Shown here piece by piece: positions 47,501 through 60,100 of a stretch of 64,000 bases of DNA. A model generated the notes under the pieces. The model saw only the letters and a list, made by a program, of their open reading frames with translations. It ran no database searches and was not told the DNA's origin. The DNA is taken from NCBI GenBank assembly GCA_033032175.1, contig CM065322.1, positions 11,532,001 to 11,596,000 on the forward strand, in the 5' to 3' direction. This DNA is from Saturnia japonica (lineage: Eukaryota > Arthropoda > Insecta > Lepidoptera > Saturniidae). How positions within the stretch are numbered: position 1 is the first letter of the stretch; the number at the start of each line of letters is the position of its first letter. The position numbers and the translations under genes were made by a program.

Positions 47501-50500
47501 TTAGAATATCATACTTGTAAGCCTCTTCCAATGACATGACTGTGGACCTTATAATAAACTTTTAGAGAGAGAAAACATCAAAATGCAGCCGCTTATCGCG
47601 GTGGTAGGTTTTCTTTTAATGTACAAATTTTGTCTTCAAACGTTGCGTTGAGGGTCAGTCTCTATTTTGGGCTTAATGTAGTATATTTCGTCAATCCATC
47701 AACGACCACATTGTCCCTAAATCTCAAATATAATGGAGTTCGAAAAATAAAAATACCTAGGTACTGGAATATCAATAATATATCCACATATATGGTTAAA
47801 ATGTATATTCATTTAAAAGTTATAAATGTGCATGTTTTTCCAAATCTTTTAATATATATAGGCTCTTTGGTGCAATTTCGTTTTGGGACTTCTGAGTCTC
47901 AGATCCCTACGTCATCACGAAACTCTGACAATCGTAGGCGAGAAAGGGCTTAATGTATCTTCTTTATTTTTCTGTTTATTATTGCTGAAGTTGATTATTT
48001 CTTAGAAATAAACGTCGTTTTTAATCACCGCCTACAATTTGAAATGTTGTCTGAGTTTGACTGTGCAATTTCAACATCTAGCAAGTTACATTTAAAAAGT
48101 AACTAGTTATTACATATATACCTGCATACCTGCATATATACAGAAGTAAAAAATAAACGAAAAGATCTTTTTCACTTAGTTTTCGTTACAAACACATTTT
48201 TTCATTTTTCTATTCAAGTTGTATCGTATACTTTGCTAGGCTTTAAAATTACACGGCCAAGATAATATTACCAGTTAATACATTAATTGTTTTTATGTTG
48301 TTAAAAGTTTCAAAATAATTTATATATGTTTACAGATATAAATAGCAATAACATACTAATAGAAAATTTACCGGCGCTTACGTTTGATTCATATGTTGGT
48401 GCCAATCACAGCGTGATTTTGAATCCTTCTTCTGGTTATATTAAACAGGAATGTCTAATAATAAAACCCAATGAAGAACAACTTGTCTTAACAGAAGATT
48501 TTAATCATCCTGAATTACATGTCATCAAAGAAACTGATTGTGGAATTAACATAAATGTTAAGACCGAAGATATGTTCGGTGAATGGGTCCTTATTGGTCG
48601 ATATACATTTTTTGGTGAAGCAATTGAAAGAAGATTGTCTTTTACAATCAATATTGAAGGTATCGTAAATATTATTAGGATTATGTTAATTATTTCAAAT
48701 CGTACGCGTACCCTGTCACGTTTATAGATAAGATCAAAACATCATTTAGGAACAGATAAAAGCGATTCATTAACTTCGTACATTGTTGCTGCAATTTTTT
48801 ATAATATTGTATGAAAATGCGAACAAAATAATAATTAATAAATTTGTGAAATTTTAGGTGTCTGTAGATAATGCTTAAAATAGTTACACTATATACCTAC
48901 TTCAAAGTTGAATGTAATTCATTGAAAATATTTTTATAAAAAAAAAACTTTATTTAAAAGATTACCTATTAGGTACCATTATAAGATGTCTATTATTATT
49001 GTTATCTTATAATTCGAAACGATTACAATGACTACATTTAGACATCATCTTCATAACTTGATATTACATTCATAATTTACAAACGAAACTACAAGGTATA
49101 AAATTTGCGTGGCCATTGATAAATAGTAATTCAGCGATAACTTTATCTAAAGACAAATAAATGGGATAATTAAATCGTTCCAGGCGTATCTCCTACAGAA
49201 AAAGAAATAGAAGTAACAGACGTTGATGATGAAATAACATGGCTAACACCGATTGAACATAGGACAAGAACTGGTGCCCAAATTGATATAACATTGAGTA
49301 GATCAATACAAGATGAAGAGTGCTATATTAAGCCACCCAACGGAAAATTTGTTAGAATAGAAGAAACACCAATTGCTGGAGTGACATCCCACAGTAAAAG
49401 CAGATATGTTTCTTGTAGGGTTACCATAGGCCCTATGGATAGCACTCTTTTAGGCAATTGGACATTGTGTGGAAAATATTTTGAAGAAGAAGATCACGAG
49501 AGATGCCAGTTTGTTAGTATCGTATGGAGTAAGTATTTAAAATAATGTAATTTTGTAAATATATATTAATATTATTCTTTCTCTTTGATGTATTGATCTA
49601 GATTTTCTAATTTATTTGTCTGCGCTGAAGCAAACGGAAATGTTTACTCAGAATTTTCAAATTAATTCCAGATAACAATCAAAATCCAGGTGGTTCTTGG
49701 TATTCAACACTTCAACGTGTAGTTGACCATCCAGTAAACCTGGGAGGCACCCTCACACCAGTGGTAGTTGGCACCGGTTCTTTATTGACATGTCACATTG
49801 TTACTCCCGAAGGAGAAGATTTCGTTATGACACCCGATTCCCATTATCCTGAAATCACACAGGCTGCCACTAATGCAGTTGATACTTGTAGTGTTGCTAT
49901 TGGCCCAATAGACTATTCCATGTTAGGATCATGGATTATTTATGGGAAATTTCATAGTATTGCTTTAGGACTTAACGAAGTAACACTTCCGATGAACTTA
50001 TTCCTTTATGGTGAGTGTTTAAGCAACCCTATGCGCTTACTTATAAGTACATTGTCATTTTGAAGTTAAAATTTATGAGAGTACAGTAGTATTACAATGC
50101 ATAGTTACATTTTATTGAAAATTCTACTCTAGGAAGTTCCTGGCTAAATCTCTGTTTTATTGTGGCGAAGATAGTCAAAGAAGTATAACTTCTAATGTAA
50201 AAAGTATCCTTTTTAAAGTTATAATGCAGTTATAGCTAATTTACTAACAACTAACAAATTTAAAGAATAAGGTCTTTTTCTCCGTGGAATAGCATACTCC
50301 CTACATGTCTACTTTTTACAATAAACTTTGTTTTATGTCTATTATTTGAGCATAATTATAAATAAAATACTATTATTAGTCATCGAAGTCATTTCCTCCG
50401 TCCATCAAAAGTCATAGCATGTAACCAAACCAAACATTCAAAACTTAAAAAGGTTTTAAAGAAAATAATATATAACAAGTAATCGACAGAAAAAATCCTC

Positions 50501-53500
50501 AATAGTGTATCAAAATAAGAAACTTGCTCTATGCGCCAGTAGAGGGCGTCTATCCCGTGCATGTGTGAAATCAAGTTTAATTAGTATCTTGCTTGCTTTA
50601 CTAGATGGGGAGAAGGTGATAGAAAAATGTATTGACAGTTTTTATTATTCCAAGATACTACAATTTTATATTTATTTCACAAATACTAATATCTACTGTT
50701 TCTTAAAAAAAAAACTGTTATTCGACATTAAAGTCAAGATATTTATTGTTTTGTAATTCAATAGTTTTTTTTTATAAAATAAGTTTCGCAATGCACTCGT
50801 TAAACACCAAATAGAATCTACAAAGTTGTGATTCCGAATCCAAACCTAAATGAACTATTGTTTGAAACAGTATAAATAAAACGTATTAATATTACGCAGA
50901 ACAATAAGCAGTTTTTATTCTATACAGATGAAAACAACCCACATGCTCAAGCCTACAACGTAACTAACGAAGATCCAATAAATCGCGTCATAAACCTTGG
51001 CTCCATAATAACAGTAGAAGTTACTGGCACAGGTTTTACAGACAATTGTATATACAGATCTCCGAAAGGCGAACTTTATGACTTAAAAGGACATCATAAT
51101 TTCAATGGAGTTGCATTCGTGAATGATACAAATGCTATTACTTGTCGTATTTCTATGGGTCCATTAACAGAAGAGATGCTCGGCGAATGGCAGATTATAG
51201 GAAAGTTTAACAATGGTGACACTTTTAACGAAAGGCGGCAAATTTTCCACGTTATACAAGAAGGTAAATATAATTTACAGAATATTACCTCATTAATTAT
51301 ACCTTATCTAAGAATTTACGGTATTTACAGTACGTTCACAATATATGAGTACCTAGAGTTTCTTTTCTGATTTTACTAGATTATTTCCAGTATTAGTAGA
51401 GAGCTAAGCTTTTTAACTCGAATCTATAAATAACTCTTTGTCGAACGGTAAGCGAATGACTGCTGATTTCCCACCCTAAAATAGACCGAATAACCGGACA
51501 ACTTTTCGGCATGGTTCCCTCATCACCGTTCCAATCTCGCAACTTCCGCTTTGGGTGGCTGCTTATCCTCACACTTTAAAACAGCCGAAATGTGACAACA
51601 GTAAGGTCGTATGCTAGGGTTTTGGAGAAGGTTACCAAGAACGCTATTCAAAAAGGGATTGAAACGGTCTCCAATGTTGGAAACATAATTAATACCCTTG
51701 GTCTTGCAGTGTAAGTTTGGCTAAATCATCTATTATATGACGTACATTACCCCTCAGTAAAACATTACAATTACAATTAAGAAAGGCGAAACCCCAGTGA
51801 GACGTAATTGCACTGCAGTGGGGGATGCGAATTCTGGATTTATTACTTCCCTTTAAAACCCTAACATAATAATACCATAATTGAAGATTACGTTAATGTA
51901 TTCAAAGTTTAAACCGCGTTACGAGAAGTTCACTGCGGCAAAACTAACTTGAAAGAAGGTGGAATCTATGATGAACAATATTTAGAATTTGAAAAGATTA
52001 GCAAATCCAGTCAGCAGCCAGCAAGGATTTTATTGTGTTACCTCCCAATATGAAGAAGCAAGTACATTCTAACAATACCGCTGTGAATAAAACTGCAGAC
52101 AGAAACTAACCATCTCAAAGACGTTATCTCTGAAATAATAACGTAAACTTAAATCTAACTTATAGCTAGCTTAAACTGTGTATAATGCTGTAAGTACAGT
52201 TTAGTTATCCCTTTCACACATTGTAATATACTAGAGTATTTAGTCAATAGTTCGACAGAGTATGTATTACAATATAGCGAGACGATTTTTTTTTAACATG
52301 GAGAAACCCTAACTACTAATTGAATCTACTAACTACTAAACCTTACTTACTAAAACTCCACGGTGCACCGTCCGCCGCCGTAATGGGGCGACACGGGACC
52401 TGCAGGTAGTATACAACCGCGTCGCCACTGCGCGGTGCGGCGGCAAGGCTCGGAAGAGCCGCTCGTTGACGGAGACAGTCCGGTGCAACGAAACTGTCCC
52501 CCCGTCCGCCGAATCAGTACAATGGGAAGACGGCCCGCCCCCGCTAATCCAGCTATGTTTTTTACCCAAGTTTTCTCCTCTGCCATCGGTGAAACGGCAG
52601 AGGAAGGAGGCGAATGAACGCACCCCCTTCCTCACCAGTCCGGCTTTGATTTTTTGACGAGGTGCTCATCCTCAACCCTTTGGTAATTTTTTAAAGTGGT
52701 TTCCTTTCTCTGCCAGTCCTTGATTTTTTATACTGGTGGTTTTCTCCACATCCCTCTGGTAATTTTTTAAGGTGGTTCTCTTCCACCGTCCGGCCGTGAT
52801 TTTTTAAAGGGTGGTTTACTCCATCCGAAGTCCGTCCATGTTTTTTAAAGTGGATTTCTTCCTCCTCTGCCGCCAAAGGCGAGTCCGTCCATAGTGGACG
52901 AGCCGAAGCAGGTCCACTCTTGCCGCATCCCCTGTCTCCTCTGATAATCAGAGCGGTACAGGGGAGGGACGCCGCCGGTCTGGTCTTAACCGCCAGCTGT
53001 AAGAACTGACGTTGCCCGGGGCACACCACGAGGAAGTACCAGACATAGTGCCCATAGCGAGGCGGATAGGTTAACTTTTTTTAACGGTATATAATCTTTC
53101 ATAATCTATACATAAATATATTTATAATATATGTCATACGCATTGTATCTTTTGTGTGAAATATTGTAATAAATAAATAAATATTTTTATATATTTTACT
53201 TTTTCAGATCCCAAAAATCCATTATTCGATGAAAATAGACGAGTTGTAAACATAACAGCACAAAATTACAATACAAAAATTGGTTCATCATTGATAATTA
53301 GGACAACTTTGAATAGTTTTGTTACTCGACAGAGTTGCCACGTTAGAACCCCAGCTGGTTTACAATATAAGATCATGGATGGATTTAATCTTCCCGGTGT
53401 AGAAGTGATTGAAGGCACAAACATTGAATGTGGTGTGAATGTAACTGTATTATCAGAAGATATGGTTGGAGAATGGACATTGATTTCAAGAGTTCTGTCG

Positions 53501-54092
53501 GTTGGTGAACCAATTGAAAGGATATTACCTTTTACAATTTACGTTGAAGGTATTTAAGGAATTTTATTTTTACCAACCCCCTCGGTTTCACCCGCATATA
53601 ATTTAATTCTGCTATTAAAATAATTATATTGGTTTTCGGATAAACGTATTCGGATATAGGAGTTCAAGAGCGCTTTGTCTGTCGGCTTACTTAATAAAAA
53701 TAGATATTTTAGGCTAGATGACAGATGTAGGTTAATTCTAGATAGCCTATACCAAGGACGTCGCCAGCCGATGGCCTGGGGGGGGGGGGGGGGTGCAAGT
53801 TGATATGTAGAAGATGGGAACAAGGATTTCAGAAAGCCGTAGATCGGGCACATGTGTGATTCATACTCTTCTCGCCTCCGGTTATTTTCAATCAATTTAA
53901 AATTTATTTATTATACACAAGATTTACTAATATTTACACAGTGACTTCCAAACTAGACAGAGCCTGTATCTTGGAAGCCGATATATGAATTTACATAACA
54001 TTTTGCACAAACAACTCAGGTGGCCGTAAACGACTTTATAGGTAAAATTTAATAAAATTATGTAATTATTATCCGTATCTATGCACATGCCA

Positions 54093-54137
<45 letters not shown>

Positions 54138-57100
54138 AACAAATATTATAAACGACTCCTCTTTTACATTTTTTTACGACTCTAATGTAGAAATGGAATG
54201 TATTGATTCTAGCTTATATAATTTATAGTTAAATGAAAACTGAAGCAGTTACGAATTAATTTTAAAAATATGTTCAGTTTCATCATACGTAAGTGTGCTC
54301 AGCCAATCGGAAACAAGACGTTTGGCAGCAGGGACTGAAATTTCCGTGATTAAGCAATATTTTATGTTAGTATTATAGATATGAGAAGCCATAAAGCTAC
54401 ATAATCTTTGTGCAAAAGCAGTATTTACTAAGGGAGTTGGAGCACGGAATGCAAAAATGCTTATTGTGGGTGATCCTTAGAAGATAGACATAGCTCTCGG
54501 TGACTTATTGGTAGGTTTTTATACGATCTAAAATTATGTAATACGTTAATTTGAAATATCTCTTATGGTTTAATCAGCGTAAGCCGTTTAAGCGACAGAA
54601 TTGATTCACCATGAACAGTTTTTTTTAATTTGTGCGGAGCCCGAAGTGTTTTTTAAAATATAAGTAGCCTAAGTTACTCCTTATAACATCAGCTGTCTGC
54701 TAGTTAAAGTCCAGTCAGAATCGGTCCAAGCATTTCGGAAATTACCCGGAACAAACAGACATACAATTTTGTTAATGGTATATAAGACAATGACTGTGAA
54801 AACGTCGCGTCGTCGTCTGAAAATAGAATTTCTAATGAATAGGTTGTGATTTCTCTTTTTAATGCCTCTATAACTTTTTATCGTACTAAAAGTATGTATT
54901 TACAAACGAGGCGTGAATAGGCATTTCAGCAGTCCCGACGACTGTCGATGTAATTTGTGTAATCGGTGGTCACCATTATTTGTGGACTGTCTGGTACTTA
55001 CAATGCAGTACCTGTACAGTCATTTTGCAAAGCTAATATAAAAAAAATCTTGAGGCTTATTAATTTGAGAAGCTGTTTGCTTAGAATATTTTCGTTATAA
55101 CTCACAATCATTACTAATCGATGTTATTATATTTAATTGAGATCCATTAAGTCGTCCTTCTTCAAAGATTTTACAAATCCTTTTGAGTATTTTTATCCAA
55201 TATTTTCTATAATATATTTGCAGAAATTGTCAGCGCCTTTCCTGAGTTGGTAACTGTTGCTGAAGGTAATTCTGTATACGTTCGCTTGAAGAATCCCACA
55301 CATTTATATAATACTTGTAAACTTATTAGTCCAAGTGAAAATGAAAGACATCATGAAATTGATCCGTTCCATTACGAATCCTGTGGTTTCATTATACAAA
55401 ACGCCCAACAAACAGACAATGGAAAATGGCATATAATTTATGGGAATAATATTGTTTATCGGGCTTACGTCGAAATCAATGTGATAGGTAAAAAGTTTAT
55501 TTTACATGTTGTAGATGATAGCTTGTTTTATAGCAATATACCTAGTACTTACATGTGTTACAAATGTTACCGCAAATATATATATGGTAAATAGCTATTG
55601 CATTGGCGAAAACATAAATGAATACTTTTTTGTTGGCCCTTGAACTGAAATTAACCTTAACCAGATCAATAACAACTTTAACTCATTGAGACCATGTTAA
55701 CAAGACCTATATGAGATATTGAAGGCAACTGAGGTAAATATTATATGAAAAATTACTAATATGATTTTAGAACGACAACAATCAACTGGAGATAATTTTA
55801 CATTTATTAAAGACACACGAGTTAGTCTGGAATTTGGTCCTGAAGATGCAGTTTTTTGCAAAATAGAGGACCCCACGGGACTAGTTGTATTTGATGGATT
55901 CGGCAAATGCAATATAGTCCTGGAGAGGGTAACGATGAAGCATTACGGATATTGGAAGCAGTATGTGGGACGTCCAGGACAAGTTTTTGTTACAGAAGAG
56001 AGATTCTTGGTAACTGTTAACGAAGCGGGTATGTAATTAAATATTTATATATTTAATTGAAAATTTTAGTATAAATATACAATATGTATAAAACCCCCTG
56101 TCGAATCCGAAAAGGCCCAATGATATTACAAAAATATATCAAAATTTTATTTATTATGAAAATAAAAATGTTATTGCGATTTAAAATTAACATATTATAT
56201 TTAGTTTTAGTTTCCCTAAAATTTTGCAAATTTTTATAATGTGATAACAACGTCGTCGACTTCCCCGGCGCGGCGCGAGCCGTGGCGCGGGCGCAGCGGT
56301 ACGTTTGATCGTATGGCGGGTACTCTGCACCGCTCCGCCCGTATTGCCATGTAAGTTTCCTCATTTAACTTTTTTTTTACATTTTATGAAGGGTAATTTT
56401 TTTTACTTATAATCTGAGATAAATAATAAGAACAGAATATAATCTCTATACCTAATAACACCTCCACGGATCCGACGGGGTTTTTAATTCATATTGTATA
56501 TTTCATAATATATGATGCACTAGCTGTGCCCCACGGTTTCACCCGTGTTTTTAGCCGACAAATACCGCGCCGCCAACGCAACGCACCCGTGTTGCCTATC
56601 ATAATTATTGTTCTCACTTCCCGCAAGTACAAATTATTTTAATTTTTCATTGCCTCCTAAACTATGTGTCCAAATAATATACTATAGAGGGCAAAATTTA
56701 ACTTCATAAAATTGTAATTATGATGAAATAACTTTTGTTCGTAAGGATTAATATTATATGATAAGCCTAAAAATAATGATCATAAATTAATTTTTAATCT
56801 TCAACAAAAAAGCTCGCAAAATTTCTTATACTCTTAAGAAATAGGCATAAGTTATCGGGGACTTTTTTTAGTTAAAGTAAGGAACAATATTACTAACCAT
56901 TATGCCAGCGCACGCGGATAAAGAAGTTCGAATACACTTCCACTTCTACTTACTTAACATAAATCAATATTTAAGGCTGACTGAGAGATGTAACATAATG
57001 TTAGATAGTCTATACTATTCCTCGTGAATCTGGCTATCATAAAGAAACAAATAATTTTTCTAATTCGACTGATAGTTCCAGATATTAGCGTGGATAAGCA

Positions 57101-60100
57101 AGCAAAGAAACTTTTACGCTTTATTATTTTATAATACTATGTATTTACTTTATTATATAAATATAATATACAGCTGTGCCCCGAAGTTTCACCCGCATAT
57201 AAATTAAAAAAACACAGTGTTGATGATTTTTATAATACTTCAGTACAGACAATATTTTCATCGGACGGCCAGATGCGTCACATCGCACAGATCGTTCTCG
57301 CCACTACTATTAAAGGTATAGACAGAACTGAGCAGAGTGTTGAATTATTTGAATTTTCTAATAACTCTCAAATTATGCGTCCAAATAACATGCTGTAAAG
57401 GGCAAAGTTTATCTTAATAAAATTGTATTGATGATGAAGTAACTTTCGCTCGTAAGGATTAATATTCCATGCCAAAAAATAATGCTCATAGGTAACTTTT
57501 CAATTTTCAACAAATGTTTGTCACAAAATACCTTATTGTAGATTTTGTATAATAAATATGCATATGCTATCGCGGACATTTTTCTTGATATACTAAGGGC
57601 CAATATTTTTGTAAACTATTGTACTTACGTATCACTAACAATTACGGCAGCACACGCGAATAAATCAGTTTGGGATCGCTTTGTTTTTCGACTTACTTAA
57701 CAAAAATCAATGTTTAAGGCTGGCTGAGAGGTGTAGCTTAGTTCCAGAAAACCTATACTATTCTTCGTGCATCTGGCTATCATATACAGATTTTTTTTTA
57801 ATCCGACTGCTACCAGTTTTCCAGGGATTACCATATTTAAATAAACAAACAAAAAAATTCGTCCGCTTTACTAAATTATTAATAGTATATATATACACGG
57901 ACTGATCTCTGAACACGATAAACCAAAAGAAAATCATAGAAGGTGTTTTTTTCTGACTGATTATACTGTTAGCCTAAGGGACCCTAAACGAATAGAGCCA
58001 CTGATGGCTTTGACAGCTTCACTAGGCTTGGGGGCAAGCGCTTAAAGAATTTAGCTGCGAAAGCGTGGGCAACATGCGCACAAGGGTGCCAAAGTGACCG
58101 GACTTCGGCTTGGGTTGTTACCGCGATTGTGAAAAGGTCTTGAAATGACTAATTCCCTATCCGTAGAAAATTCGTTCTAAACTAACGCATACATATATAC
58201 ATGTCCCTGTCTCCTGGGAGAAAGGAATGAACATGTGTATATGTATTTAGTATTCTGTAAACATGGTCGAAACTAACTATCGTAAAAAAAGAAAAATAAG
58301 TTCCTTTACATAACCTATGTACTTATGTGGTGTGCACGTACATATTGTGTGTGGGGAGCTACGTGATTGCAAGTGCAGTGTCACCTGTATCGCGCGAGCG
58401 GCTGTATGGCTCAAGGGTTCTACACCAAGGGAACGGACCTAGGCCTGAGTTGCCGCAAGAGAGGGAGGACGTGACGGGTGTGCGGGAGCGAAATTAGCCG
58501 CTCGTCCCTTGCGGAGGGAACGATGGTTTCGCGAGCGTGGGCCCGAGCACGCTTTGTTTGGAGAGACGGTGGAGTAGTATTTGTTTATTTCCTCCATCTT
58601 ATCAACGGGATTGGTAAAGATATTCGCGGCCGGAGTTCTTCGCGGGGGATGTTCGGCTTTGGGGTGTAAGTCGCGGCGGCTTTCACCAACAAATTCGTGT
58701 GATTCGACGCAGTGTCGAAGTATGATCGCGTAAGATATGTAATATACGATTCGACCGAGGGAAGTTCCATATCTTTATGGAGGTCTTCCGGTCGAACGTA
58801 CCAAGGGGCTTTGTTAATTTTACGTAAGAATCGGGTTTGGAGGATATGGAATTTGTTAATATTGATCTTTGACGTATGTGTGAATGTGGCGCAGTTTTAT
58901 GTCATGATAGGACGGACACATCTCTTGTATAATGTAAGGTTATGTCTCAGGGACATTTTGCTTAGTATCAGGGGGTGCGGAGTATGTGTATGGTATTGTA
59001 AATCATCCCTCTTTTTTTAAAACGCGAAACACTGTTATTTTTTCTTTCTAAAAGAATAAATATGAATTTTCATATCCCTAAATTTAGAAATAGTCGGTTC
59101 TTCGTACAATCTTTCATCCCCCTATTTCACCTCTTAAAGTTTTATTTTCACGACATTAGGTGAGCCAATGTCTTTTTTCAAGGTCCAATATATCTTTATA
59201 CCAAAATTCATCAAATTTAGTTTGATGCGTTCTTCGTACAAACCGTCGTCGCCTATTTCAGGGCGTGAAATGCAACAGACAGGACAGACAGAGCTACTTT
59301 CGCATTTATAATATGTATTAGTAAGGATTATCCATTTCATTATGCTGTCATTCTCTATGGTGTCATTTACCAATTAAAATACGATTTAAAACAGTAAATT
59401 ACCCAGCAGCAGAATAACGACAACAGTTTATAATAATAAATTTATGAAATGAATTCTCTCTCTCTCTCTATACCTTTCTATGTTTCTCTATAATAACTCA
59501 TACTTTTTAGTAAGGTAAAAATGACTAAAGATCGATTGTTGTGGTGTCCTTTTAATTTTATATTTTTGTTATTTTTATATTGTTAATACAAATCCGAAAG
59601 TGAATCGAAAAAAGATCGATCTTTTAGACCTCGATTTTTTGTGAATCGATACATGAGAGTGTGATTAAAATCGATTTTTTTCGGAATTAATTGCCATCCC
59701 TAGCAGCGGTGCGGCTATTGACTCGCTTGTGTGAATATCCAACCTAAGGTGACCCCTTTTTAATATGATTTATCATATAGATCTAAGGTCAACTCATATT
59801 GGAACAGCCAAAATTCTCTGAAACTACATTTTTTAACTTTATATAAACTTGCAATCAACATCATTTTACAAACCAGTTTCAAAGTTTTAGTAAATTCAAC
59901 TGAGGAGCTATTTTATAGTATTTTTATTGAACAAATGTTCGAAGTGATTTTCTAAATTTATAATATAACTTTTTTATTTATGAACTTATTGAAGTAAAAC
60001 ATAATTAAATGTTAAGTGAACCTTACCACAATATATTAGTGAAAACCGTTTTCAAATCGGTTAAGCCGTTTCTGAGATTAGCGCGCACAAACTTTGGTAA

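Larger units (their letters stand above)
53550..55223 (+). other. Ig gene intron 7
   Basis: It contains a family B-like fragment (53568-53770), a poly-G tract at about 53779-53793, a CA/TA microsatellite (54093-54130) and a family A Helitron-like fragment (54440-54775, minus). No further exon was seen. Confidence 0.6.

Noticed and set aside
47583..47648. Leader-like start (MQPLIAVVGFLLMYKF) in Ig gene intron 2, as an alternative first exon
   Set aside because: Only weak donors (GTTTTC or GTCTTC) would give the required phase 1. Exons 1 and 2 form a better signal peptide with a promoter. It could still be an alternative start.
52336..53029. Overlapping frames on both strands in the GC-rich block of intron 6
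   Set aside because: High GC content keeps several frames open at once; none has a recognisable domain.
53927..54142. 71-codon minus-strand frame
   Set aside because: It is made of the CA/TA microsatellite in intron 7.
59580..59700. Palindromic 'atcgat' sequence and 'attgccatccctag' as a transposon end
   Set aside because: No matching second terminus was found nearby, so no element could be defined.
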